DNA of 64,000 nucleotides from Zygnema cylindricum. Lineage: Eukaryota; Streptophyta; Zygnematophyceae; Zygnematales; Zygnemataceae. Location: NCBI GenBank assembly GCA_037447655.1, contig JBBHKE010003045.1, positions 186,001-250,000 on the forward strand, given 5' to 3'. The position numbers and the translations under genes are program-made. Positions 22,147 through 32,851 of the stretch are shown piece by piece. Each line of letters opens with the position of its first letter. Positions within the stretch are counted from its first letter, which is position 1. Below the pieces are notes generated by a model. It saw only the letters and a list, made by a program, of their open reading frames with translations. It was not told where the DNA came from and made no database searches.

Positions 22147-22855
22147 CACCGTCGATCGTATTTAGCGTGTTGAACACTAATTCGGCGCCCCTAAATTTTG
22201 AGGGTTTTACCTAAAATAGGGTAAATGATACTAATTTTTCCTGTACGCTAATTACGAGAAGAACAACTACACCGCCAATCGCTATTAGAGTCAAGGATTA
22301 AATAGCGTCAAAAAACAATTAGCGATATTGATTCTAATTTAGCACCTGAGACGTGGCAGATTATGGTCCACGTACTTAAATAGCGTTATTATTTGTATTT
22401 CAGGTATTTTTTTTTGAAAAAAAGGCACCGAATTGGCGTTATATACTCTAATAGCGATTGGCGGTGTAGTGTACACCATTTTAATTTATGTATTTTTTAT
22501 TAGTGTGGAGTACGGAACGTGTCAGTGTGTATAAAAATGTACTTTTTCATTATACAAGTACGGATATTTTAATAAAATATTTGCTATCACACGAAAAATT
22601 GCCCTAAACTGAAATTATAGTTAAGAATTAATTAGAGTGAAAGTATGCGACAGTGTACGAATTGTCAGAATTTTTACTTTTACATATATTACTGTGAATA
22701 TCCTCTCGACAAATCAGCTGTACCCATAGTGGCGTTCGTTGAAAAATTAGTGTATAATTTTTTTTTCGAAATTTTTCTAAGTCAAAAATAGTGTACATGA
22801 CACTAAATTATTCTACACACTAATAATTTCTACACGCTAAATACGATCGACGGTG
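22147..22855. mobile_element. MITE, CACCGTCGATCGTATTTAGC family
   Basis: Left CACCGTCGATCGTATTTAGC and right GCTAAATACGATCGACGGTG are perfect inverted repeats, both flanked by TA. It is interrupted by another MITE at 22270-22466. Confidence 0.85.
22270..22466. mobile_element. Nested MITE, CACCGCCAATCGC family, 197 bp
   Basis: CACCGCCAATCGCTATTAGA... and ...CTAATAGCGATTGGCGGTG are inverted ends flanked by TA, inside the element at 22147-22855. This TIR family is the commonest in the window. Confidence 0.85.
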
Positions 22856-23078
22856 TAGTACATTCATGTTAGCGTAAATCTGTCGTAAATAATCTTAAGT
22901 TCGCTTGACAGCAGTTACAGTTAAGGGCGATGGTAACGCGCTCACGTTCTCATTTGCTAAAGAACGTTCTACCGGGTGTGGAGATAACTCGTGCTCTTCC
23001 ATTTCTGATTTTCTGCCCCAATTGGAATAAGGCCCACATCCCAGAATTAGCAGCTCAAATACGGAATACGGTATAGTA

Positions 23079-24445
23079 CACCGCCAATCGCTATTAGCCT
23101 ATTAAAAATTCAAACCTGAAATAGTAGTGTTGTGTATCGGTAAGCATTTACCGATAACCGATATGGACCTTTTTTCGGGTTCCCGATAATCAATATATTG
23201 GCTCGATATATCGATATCGGTCTTATCGCCCATAAGTAACCAATAATACCGGGTACTTATCGGCGATAACACCTATAACGATAACTATCGGCGATAAATG
23301 TACGGTCCGTATAGAAAAAAAGTACGATATGTACACTCAGCTGTAAGTCTTATTCCTCGGACGCGCAGAAAGTACAATAGCCGCCATGATGTCTGCACGG
23401 TTTTGGTACGGATCCAATATAAACGATGTACCTTTCACATCCGACGCCATGGCTTTGACCCTTTAATTCCTTGGGATCCACTGGACACCTGCCACGTGTC
23501 AATCTGTCAGCTTTTTGGCGTAAGTTGCCAAAAGAGCCATTATGGGATGCCAGCGCTCACGCTGGCCGTCCGCTCGTACTTTTTAATTCCAAGTCGTCCG
23601 TTAGATTCCGGCGGCGCGCAGAATATTATTTTGCGTTTGTTGTACTTTGTGTCCGCCGTCCTTTTTCCGTTCCATGTTCACCAGTTTTTCTGTAAACTCC
23701 GTACGTCGCCGTAAAAATATTTTGTTCAGTTAACCGGCCAACGTTTCCCGTGCTGCGTTGTCCGTAATAATTTTCAGTTAAATAGTTACGGAACAGATTC
23801 GTATACGTGGCATGCCACTCTATATAATGTAAATAGTATAATACAGTATTTAATAAGGTAATATAGTATACGTACTATATATTTTTATAGTTATCGCCGA
23901 TATGGTCTCTGACCGATATATCGGTACCTCTGACCGTTCGATAACCGAGAACTATCGGTATCTGTGTTATCGCGATAAGTTTTTTACCGATACACAATAC
24001 TATGAAATACAATCCATAATTCTATTTTTTCCTTTACGCCTTTTAGGGTTCTTTTTTTAATTAGCGTTAATAACGGAAGTACACTGTGATGTTTATAGTG
24101 TGGTGTACGGACATGGATTTCCGTACCAAAATGTACTTTTTGAAATTCAAATGTACAAAAAGTCATTTAATGTAATTGCGCACGCATGTGAATGTGCACT
24201 GGAAAAAGAGACGCAAAATCGAATATTCAGATTTTGGCGTACGAATTGTCAGATTTTGTAAGGGTCCATATATTGATGTAGACATCGATATGGCGGGTAT
24301 TTATTATTCAAAAACACCCAAATTATAATTGGTGATTAATTAGTATATATGTTTTTTTTTACTTTTTTTCTTCTTAATTAGCGTTAATAACACTTATTAT
24401 TTTTTTACGCTATTTATTCCTTTACTCTAATAGCGATTGGCGGTG
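23079..24445. mobile_element. MITE, CACCGCCAATCGC family, split by a hAT element
   Basis: Left end CACCGCCAATCGCTATTAG at 23079 and right end ...ATAGCGATTGGCGGTG at 24445. Removing 23125-24002 plus one target duplication gives 'cctgaaatacaatccataatt', which matches 'cccgaaatacaatccataatt' in the two neighbouring copies. That fixes the order of insertion. Confidence 0.85.
23125..24002. mobile_element. hAT MITE, TAGTGTTG family, 878 bp
   Basis: Starts TAGTGTTGTGTATCGGTAA and ends TTACCGATACACAATACTA, flanked by TGAAATAG / TGAAATAC (7 of 8 matching). Terminal zones are rich in CGATATATCGG palindromes. The central 400 bp is GC-richer and has an open frame (23298-23714) with no family resemblance, so it is not called a gene. 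Confidence 0.9.
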
Positions 24446-24452
24446 TACTGTA

Positions 24453-24979
24453 CACCGTCAATCGCTATTAGAGTATATAACGCCAATTCGGTGCCCTTTT
24501 AAAAAAAAAAAAAACCCGAAATACAATCCATAATTATATTTTTTCCATTATTCTAATTAGGTTTTTTTTTCAATTAGCGTTAATAAAGAAAGTACACTGC
24601 GATGGAAATAGTATGGCGTACGAACAGGGTATATCCGTACGAAATGGTACTTTTTGAATTACAAAATGTACTTTTTGAAATACAAATGTACAAAAAGTCT
24701 TTTAATGTAATTGCGCACGCATGTGAATGTGCACTGGAAAAAGAGACGCAAAATCGAATATTCAGATTTTGGCGTACGAATTGTCAGATTTTGTAAGGGT
24801 ACATATAATGATGTAGACATTGATACGGCGGGTATTTATTATTAAAAAACACCCAAATTAGAATTGGTGATTAATTAGTATATATGTTTTTTTTGACTTT
24901 TTTTTTCTTAATTAGCGTTAATAACACTAATTATTTTTTTACGCTATTTATTCCTTTACTCTAATAGCGATTGGCGGTG
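24453..24979. mobile_element. MITE, CACCGCCAATCGC family (tandem copy 2)
   Basis: CACCGTCAATCGCTATTAGAG... to ...CTCTAATAGCGATTGGCGGTG, 527 bp. It is separated from the copy on each side by only TACTGTA. Internal sequence is nearly the same as 24987-25526, and the two share the same orientation. Confidence 0.9.
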
Positions 24980-24986
24980 TACTGTA

Positions 24987-25526
24987 CACCGTCAATCGCT
25001 ATTAGAGTATATAACGCCAATTCGGTGCCCTTTTTAAAAAAAAAAAAACCCGAAATACAATCCATAATTATATTTTTTCCATTATTCTAATTAGGTTTTT
25101 TTTTCAATTAGCGTTAATAAAGAAAGTACACTGCGATGGAAATAGTATGGCATACGAACAGGGTATATCCGTACGAAATGGTAATTTTTGAATTACAAAG
25201 GCATAAAAAGACACTTAACATTATTGCGCACACATGTGAATGTGCACTGGAAGAAAGAGATGCAAACTCGTCGACAAAAATCACGTTCTCATGTGTTCGT
25301 CCGTCGACCGTGTGAACAGCACGATGGCGTACGAATTGTCAGATTTTGTACGGTACACAGATTACTGTAGACATCGAAAGGGCGGGAATTTATTATTTAG
25401 GACAACCCAAATTACAGATAGGGATTAATTAGTATATATATTTTTTTTCAAAAAAATAAAATTCCCGATTAACACTAAATTTTTTTTACGCTATTTATTC
25501 CTTTACTCTAATAGCGATTGACGATG
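24987..25526. mobile_element. MITE, CACCGCCAATCGC family (tandem copy 3)
   Basis: 540 bp, same orientation as copy 2. The right end is mutated (GATTGACGATG). The interior differs from copy 2 around 25190-25330, where it reads GCATAAAAAGACACTTAAC and ACGTTCTCATGTGTTCG, like the copies at 50.4-51.7 kb. Confidence 0.88.
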
Positions 25527-25533
25527 TACTGTA

Positions 25534-26033
25534 CACCGCGCATCGTAATTAGAGTAATGAAAAAATTAGAGTAAAAAAAGAGAAAAAAATAATTAGAGTA
25601 ATTTACTCTAATTTATGTGATAGAGCTGTTTCAAAAAGGAATTTACTCTAATTTATGCGGTGTACTCTAATTTGGCAAGTTAATATCCTCTACTGTAAAT
25701 AAGGTATTCGTACAGAATCTGACAAAACGTACAGTTTATCGTCACTATGACGTTCGCACTACGCGTTTTGTTAAAACGCAGTTACATGATAATGGCCTGT
25801 ATTAAATCATTATTTGTACTTTTTTACTTATAAAAGTACAATTTTGCACGGTCGGACGTCGTCCGTATTCCACACTATTTAAAACTAACATATATTAGAA
25901 TTAAAAACGCTAATTAAACCTTACCTAAATTAGAATAATGAAAAAATAGAATCGATTACTCTATTTGATGTGATAGAGTCAAAATTTCGAGCGACCGAAT
26001 TAGAGTAATTTACTCTAATTACGATTCGCGGTG
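25534..26033. mobile_element. MITE, CACCGCG family
   Basis: CACCGCGCATCGTAATTAGA... and ...CTAATTACGATTCGCGGTG, TA-flanked, 500 bp. The interior is rich in ATTAGAGTAA repeats. Same family as 1137-1674. It ends about 650 bp upstream of the NOG1 start codon. Confidence 0.82.
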
Positions 26034-26081
26034 TACTGTACTGTACTGTACATTACTGTACTGTAATGTACTGTAGTGTTC
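26034..26081. repeat. (TACTG)n simple repeat
   Basis: TACTGTACTGTACTGTACATTACTG-type runs, interpreted as target-site sequence multiplied by neighbouring TA-targeting elements. Confidence 0.85.
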
Positions 26082-26681
26082 TCTCAGGCCTCAGCCGCCA
26101 TTTACAGTATCATCCGTACAGATTCTAGGCTTTATGGGCAAACGCCAGGCAAAAGCAGAAAAGCTTTCCGTGGATGTCTAGAAAAGTACAAACATGCTAC
26201 AGATTCGTACGATATACGTACAATATATCTAATTATTTGTACAGCAAGTACTAAATCTCTGTACGACAGTTCTAAATTTTATTCAGTTGGAGTTTTGCCT
26301 TTGATGCTTGGGACTTTGGGAGTGGCAGGAGTTCCGTCCTAAATCTTGGGGGTTGCCATAAAGCTGCAGACACCCTCAAACATAGCAATTGAGCTGCTCT
26401 GCAGCCCAATTGCAGTGTTTTTTCAGCCTCAATTGCTTTCTTTTTTTTTCTCTCTATTAAACAAAAGGATTCAAGTGCCTTGGTTAAAATTCCTTGCAAT
26501 TTAAGTCTTCTCTCTATCTCTCTCTTTCCTGCTTTTAGAGTTTTTTAGGGTTTTTCACCTACGTGTTTGTTAAGCAGACTGCAAATTTATTGAATTAAGA
26601 ATTTGGTAAAAGTTATCACTTTGAGAGCCTGCGAAATTTGTTCTCCTTATCTTTTATTTGTAATATAATTCAGTTGTCATC

Positions 26682-29600
26682 ATGGTGGTCCAATACAATT
26701 TTAAACAGATTAAAGTGGTACCAGCCGCAAAAGATTTTGTAGATATTGTTCTCTCTAAAACTCAAAGACAAACTCCAACTATTATCCACAAAGGCTCCGC
26801 TATCAATCGTATTCGCCAATTTTATATGCGTAAAGTGAAATTCACTCAACAAACATTTCACGATAGACTTTCCACCATTATCGATGATTTTCCCCGATTA
26901 GATGATGTTCATCCTTTTTACAGCGATTTATTAAATGTGCTATATGACAAGGATCATTACAAACTTGCGTTAGGTCAAGTGAATACTGCTCGCAATCTTG
27001 TTGACAAAATTTCAAAAGATTATGTTCGTTTACTCAAATATGGTGACTCCCTTTATCGATGCAAAGCTTTGAAAAAGGCAGCTCTTGGACGGATGGTAAC
27101 CCTAATGAGAAAACAAGGGCCAAGTTTGGCTTATTTGGAACAGGTAAATTACTATCTGAAAGAAGGTCTTTGTAAAATTACTCTCTGCAAAAATATACTA
27201 GTATCTGAGTGAATCTCTTTGTTCTTTGTCTAAATCTCTCTTTGTCCTAAATTTCTTTTACTTTTTGACATCATTCTCACGTCTTTATTTGCCTGCCCAC
27301 GGAATTCTCCTCTTTCTGAAAAATTCTCTCTTTGTAAAACTTTTATCTGAAAGAGTATCTCTCTTGTTGTTTTTTGTTTCTTTTACTCTTTGGCATCATT
27401 CTCCTCGGCTTTATGTGCCTGTCCTTTTTATTTTCTGTTACCTGACTGCTTTTCATGTTTTTTGACGAATTCCCAAATTTGCTTGTTTTCTCTGAATTTT
27501 CATAAGGGAAATGCCTTTTGTAGTTTTATGGCTTTTGTCATCTTTTTATGTGCAAAACGACCCCAGAATTTTACTGATTGGCTTCAATAAAACCTCACAT
27601 CTTACATGTCTAAATTTAAGTCCCCTTACATCTCTTACGTCTTTATCTCTTATGCCTCTCTGAATCCTGATATATTCCCCTTTTTATTGAACAGGTTCGA
27701 CAGCATATGTCCCGCTTACCGTCAATTGATCCCAATACTCGTACGATTCTTGTTTGCGGGTATCCAAATGTTGGGAAAAGTTCTTTTATCAATAAGGTCT
27801 CGAGGGCGGATGTGGATGTACAACCTTATGCTTTCACAACCAAGTCATTGTTTGTAGGACATACGGATTACAAATACCTTCGCTGGCAGGTACTTTTCCC
27901 CCTTCTAAGCCTTCTTTGTCAGAAGCATATGGCATGGTTTGAATCATATTTTAAATGTGTAAAAACTACTAGAAACGCTATATGTGGTGACTCCATATTA
28001 TACGTGTATTGTACTGTATTGTATGGGTAACCACATGTAGCGTTTTGATTTTTTTTTTTGCACATTTGAATATTGTTTTAATGTGTGAAAAGGTATAGTG
28101 TTGTCACTCTTAATTCACGCATGTTATACCAGAAAACCCTGTATAACACGAAGTAACCTGATAAGACCTTCCATATGAGACTCTTGAAATTTGGCTTTTG
28201 TGCCACGAATTTGGATTGGATCACCTTGGGAGTTGTATAGTTTCCATGAAGCTTTGATGAAGTGTTGATGAAGTTTTGACTCTCCATTGGTCTGTGGCTT
28301 TTGGACAGTGGATAATTTTTTGAATTTTTGTTGACTCCGAATTGTTTTTGACACTCTAATAACGGTGGCCAACAGTGTAATAATTTGCAGTTTCATTTTT
28401 TTTTTTATTCGACGCATGAAAACTCTGTTAACAATTGTATTGGTGGATATTGCAGGTTATAGATACCCCTGGAATTTTGGATCATCCTTTGGAGGATCGC
28501 AATACGATTGAAATGCTCAGTATTACTGCTCTTGCTCACCTTCGGTGTGCCGTCCTTTTTGTGGTCGATTTGTCGGGTACTTGTGGATACAGCATTAAGC
28601 AACAAGCAGGTCTCTTCAACAGTATTAAGGTATGTTGACCTAGCATTCTCTTTTACAGTCTTGTTAACCGTATAAGATATGCTGAATGAAAACAGTATCT
28701 ATAACAGTAGTAAGGTATGTTGACTTAGAAGGGGTCTCTTTAACAGCCTTAAGGTTGACCTAATAGCTGCTTTAACAGTCTCTTTAACAGTATTGTTGAA
28801 TGGAAACAGATCTCGATAACAGTATTTATTTAGGTGAAACAGGTCTCTTAAACATTGTTAAGGTCTGTGGAATTAAAACGAGTTTTTATTATAGTATTAA
28901 GATATGTTGACTTAAAACGGGTCTCTTCGACAGTATTAAGGCATGTTGGCTTAAAACTTGTCTCTAAAATAGTATTAAGGTATGCGGACCTAAATCTTCA
29001 AAGACAGTGTCATAGAAGTAGGCATTCATTGACACATTAAAATACAGAAGCTGTACATGTTTGTTCTTGAGTTTTGTACGATTTTGTTTTGTTTTGTTTA
29101 CACAAGGCATCTTGAGGTAGGTGTTGTGGGAGTCAGAAGTCAATGACAATGCATATTTTATTCAACCATATTCTTGTCCTGTGATCTGTCTCCGATGAAC
29201 GATGGGAGTGATAGGAAGGTTTTGAGTTTGAAGTTTAGAGTCAAGCCAGGACCGGGGCATGATCTGGAGAGCTACTCTAAATGCTGTAGGTTGTGAGAAG
29301 AGACCATGAATTTCATGTCTTTAATTTGCGAAAAGGTATGGAAACACTATGTGAGGTTTTTCAATGCGGTGACCTGATATAGCGTTTCCACCCCTCTCCG
29401 CGCTTTTGAGTTTATGGAGTTCATGTGTAATTTTAATGATTTGCCAGGAAGTATCTGATTGCAAGCTCTTCCAGGGGCTAAAAGCAAATGTCATATGTGA
29501 AACATCATTGATTTTTTATGTGAACTCACATTTTAGCCAATTTCGAGTGAGTCTCCGTGGAAGCCACTTGTTATGTGTTTGTTTGTTTTCTAAATGAACG

Positions 29601-32075
29601 AGTTACTCTGTAGAGAATAGGACTGCAGGAAACAGTAACCACATATGAGTTGCTCAGATAAATGTATCATTTTTCTGACCGAGTCTGTATTCTTTTGCAG
29701 CCTCTCTTTGCGAACAAACCACTCATTATTGCATGCAATAAGACGGATATCCAGCCGATTGAAACTCTTTCAAGTGAGGATCAAGCTGTTTTGGACGAGA
29801 TGAAACAGGAGGCCGCGAAGTGTGGTTCATCACTCATGATGGCAGAGGGGTTGTCTGGTGATGACTGCTTGTTAACTATGTCAACAATGACTGACGTGAA
29901 TGTGATAGCAGTGAAGAATGCTGCTTGTGAGAAACTTTTGCAACAAAGAGTGGAAGTGAAGATGAAGAGTAAAAAGATGGTAGATGTTGCAAATCGTATC
30001 CATGTAGCGATGCCACGGCAGCGAGATACGAAGGAGAGGCCTGCTGTCATACCACAGGTAATGTATTATCAAATCCCCGAGATAGTCATTTGATGCACGT
30101 GAGTTGAGTTGAGTTGAGGTGGCTGGAGTCGCCTTGCGTCCAGAATTGCTAACTTGTGTTTGTCACATAAACTCTGTATCGACATGTAAGAAACAATCGA
30201 CATTTTTAGGTGGAATACACACTCTACATCGCTATTGAGTTGATTAACATAGTTTTGGTTGTGGACTTTTTGACCTAAAGCCCTAAAATTATGTTAACAA
30301 CACTAATTAAACAAATTGACAGCTAAACATCACACCGATTTGTTCTGAATCTGTACTATGAATCCTTTTAACTGGAGTAATTACTATTTCTTCCGCTTTA
30401 ATAATGACAAAAGTATATACCATCTTTTTTGGCGGCTATAAAAAGAAATATTTTTTGGGAAGCTGGCAGTTTGCCTGGAGTTAGGTGTCAAATTTCTGCT
30501 AACTAGATCTCTAAAGTTCCTTTCTCCATTACCGTTCTCAGTGTATTGGTTTTCTTTTTTTTTGGTTGCGCTTTCTTTTTCCGCTCTTCCTTTTCGAAGG
30601 AAGACTTACCTATGCTCCACTTTTTGGCCGTCACAGCATTTAGACCTCTTTTATTCAAAGAATAATAGTTGCGATTCACATTTCTATGAACAAACACTGA
30701 ATCTCTTTCATGTGATGTTCGAACTGTCAAGGCACAAGCTGTACTGGAAAGGAGAGCATTTAGACCTCGTATTTTCAAATAAAAATGGCTTAGAGTCACA
30801 TTTTTATGAACAAACATATTTCTACTGTCATTGTACAGGCTGTACTGGAAAAATAGAGCCTTGGATTTTGGTAATGTTATTTAAAAAAATATGGTTCAGA
30901 GTCACATTGCTGAACAAACACTGAATCTCTTTCATGTGATGTTATGTTTGTCATTGCACAGGCTGTACTGGGAAGGAAAGCCTTAGGTGCTGGAAATGCT
31001 CTTCCTGCTGAGAAGCGAGAAGAGAAACTAGAGAAAGAACTTCAAGATGAGATGGGTGGTGCCGGTGTGTATTCTGCAAGCTTAAGGAAACGACACTTAC
31101 TGGCAGATGACAGTTGGAAGGAGGATGTGGTCCCTGAGATCATGGATGGTCATAATATTGCAGATTTTATTGATGCTGACATATTGCAAAGATTAGAAGA
31201 GTTGGAGAGGGAGGAAGAGGGGATGCTCGCTGAGGAAGAGGCAGAGGGAGAGGATATGGAGGAGGAGGAGATGGCGCCTGAGGAAGCAGAAGCACTTGCA
31301 GCGATAAGGTACAGAACGAGAATAGGTTTCATTATTTTGTTTATTGCAAAGGTTTTGCTGCTCTTCCTGGTTCAATAGGGAGAGTCTCTTCAATAAAGTT
31401 TTCTGATGATGCGTTCTGCATATTCTTTTACATTTCCACTTCGTTATTGATCCTGCAGTATACTAAAAAGAAATGTTTGGCAAAGCGCCGCCTTAAAAAT
31501 TCTATTGCTGAGAACAAACCAGCCATGTGTTCTAATGTTATTTTGTTTCTCTTTGTTAATCCTACAGGTATAAGAAAAGGAAACTTTTGGAAGAGCATCG
31601 TCTTAAAAAATCGACGGCTGACAGCAAACCAGTCATGCCTCGAAAGGCTGATCGGGACCGTCTGTTCACACTCCAACGCATGGAAAGGCACCTCACAAGC
31701 ATGGGCATTGATCCAACGGCTGCCGTGGAACGAGCTCGTAGCCAATCTGCTTCAAGAGTCGGTCGTACAAAGAAGAGGGACCGATCCGAGGCTCCTGAAG
31801 GAGAGGGAGCGGAGAATATGGAGATCGATGGAAACCATCTGAACAAACGGTTGAAGTCTCGGTCAAGATCGAAGAGTCGACCAGTGGAGGCTTTGCCTGG
31901 AGAAGGATACAAGGATACCGAACAGAAGAAGATGCTCATTAAGAAGGGAAGGCAGGCAATGAGGCAAAGAAACAAAGATGCAAAGAGGGGAGAGGCGGAT
32001 CGCACGATTTACAATGTTCGACCCAAGCATTTATTTGCGGGAAAGAGAGGAATCGGAAAGACAGACAGGCGGTAG
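26682..32075 (+). CDS. NOG1: Nucleolar GTP-binding protein 1 (NOG1), 6 exons
   Basis: Exons 26682-27143, 27695-27889, 28456-28629, 29701-30057, 30962-31308 and 31568-32075 join without any frame break to 680 aa, the normal NOG1 length; the first four introns are phase 0 and the last phase 2. NOG1 is an Obg-like GTPase needed for late nucleolar and nuclear 60S ribosome assembly. The N-terminal helical domain (1-170) holds [20 protein letters not shown]1 is GYPNVGKS (176-183), followed by the switch [14 protein letters not shown]3 is DTPG (222-225); G4 is NKTD (290-293). The acidic [20 protein letters not shown] and the basic C-terminus (RSRSKSR, then [20 protein letters not shown]) match the NOGCT end. 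The start context is TCATCATGG, after a CT-rich leader. Three introns contain tandem copies of an adjoining splice junction. Confidence 0.97.
28608..28995 (+). repeat. NOG1 exon 3/intron 3 junction, seven tandem copies
   Basis: The exon 3 end CTCTTCAACAGTATTAAG|GTATGTTGAC is followed in the intron by diverging repeats near 28705 (AACAGTAGTAAGGTATGTTG), 28745 (AACAGCCTTAAGGTTGAC), 28852 (AACATTGTTAAGGTCTGTG), 28890 (ATAGTATTAAGATATGTTG), 28930 (GACAGTATTAAGGCATGTTG) and 28970 (ATAGTATTAAGGTATGCGG). The last three are spaced 38-40 bp. Four copies keep AAG|GT. Confidence 0.9.
30625..30999 (+). repeat. NOG1 intron 4/exon 5 acceptor region, tandem copies
   Basis: A roughly 105-110 bp unit is repeated three times up to the real acceptor (AG at 30960-30961). 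It reads 'catttagacctc', then 'attcacatttctatgaacaa', then 'cactgaatctctttcatgtg', then 'ttgcacaggctgtactggaaag'. Earlier copies have exon-like CTGTACTGGAAAG at about 30739 (AG lost, CACAAGCTG) and 30840 (TGTACAG|GCTGTACTGG, AG kept, then an in-frame TAG). Confidence 0.88.
31440..31640 (+). repeat. NOG1 intron 5/exon 6 acceptor, duplicated
   Basis: 'gatcctgcagtatactaaaa' and the next 60 nt, ending 'gagaacaaaccagccatg' (31450-31528), match the real junction 'aatcctacag|gtataagaaa', ending 'gacagcaaaccagtcatg' (31559-31638). The upstream copy still translates as [18 protein letters not shown] beside the exon's [19 protein letters not shown]. It lacks the first exon G, so splicing to it would shift the frame. 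Confidence 0.9.
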
Positions 32076-32843
32076 TTTTGAGGGAATCAAATGTTTTGTT
32101 GGAGGGAATTTGGGTTTTTGTTGTTTAATTGTGCGACTGCTTGGGTTTTGGAGTTCTGTACGAGGTACTGCTTAAATTTTATTGTACTGCTAAACGTTTA
32201 TTGTTCCTCGTTGCTAAACCCTAAAATTTACAGATTGAGGGATTCAGCAGTACAGAAAAGGTGTGGTGCCAGGCTTGAGAAGTTAGGATTAGTGAATTTG
32301 GTATTAGTTTTTTGTTTCTTTATTGGGAGTGTTTCTTTGAGGCAGTTGGTAGCAGTATGATTCAGGAATTTGGAGTTAGTTTTAGTAAAAATAAGGGACG
32401 TGTGTCACATGATCCATGGTCTATGGCAAATATTGTGGGGGAAAAGTGTCCAATGTTTTTGTGACTTGCTGATGTAGGTTACATTGACTCAATATTAATA
32501 TCAGCTATAGTTCCTGTTTGGGAATGGACCTTTTCTGTTTTGGATCTTTTCTGTTTTGGATCTTTATTTAACTGAAATTTCAGCTTCCTTAGTACATACT
32601 TAGACCTAGAAAACATATTCAGATCGATTTTTTCTCTTCTTTGGACCTTTCTGGATTTGTTGTTTGGCTTCATCCGGAAAAACAACTTCAAGGAATTGTT
32701 GCTTAAATGTTTTCCACGTTGATATATTCACTCTGATTTAAGTAATAAATGTACAACGGTACAACATGAAGTATAATGTACTACTTCGCAACAGTCATTT
32801 GAATCAGAATATGCTTAAAAGGATATGGATGAGACTCAATGTG
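32076..32843. other. NOG1 3' flank
   Basis: No gene seen. Presumed to hold the NOG1 3' UTR; a short direct repeat CCTTTTCTGTTTTGGATCTT occurs near 32528-32566. Confidence 0.4.
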
Positions 32844-32851
32844 CTAAGAAG

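Noticed and set aside
23298-23714. 138-codon open frame in the centre of the hAT MITE
   Set aside because: No transposase motifs, and it sits in a GC-richer non-coding core; likely chance.
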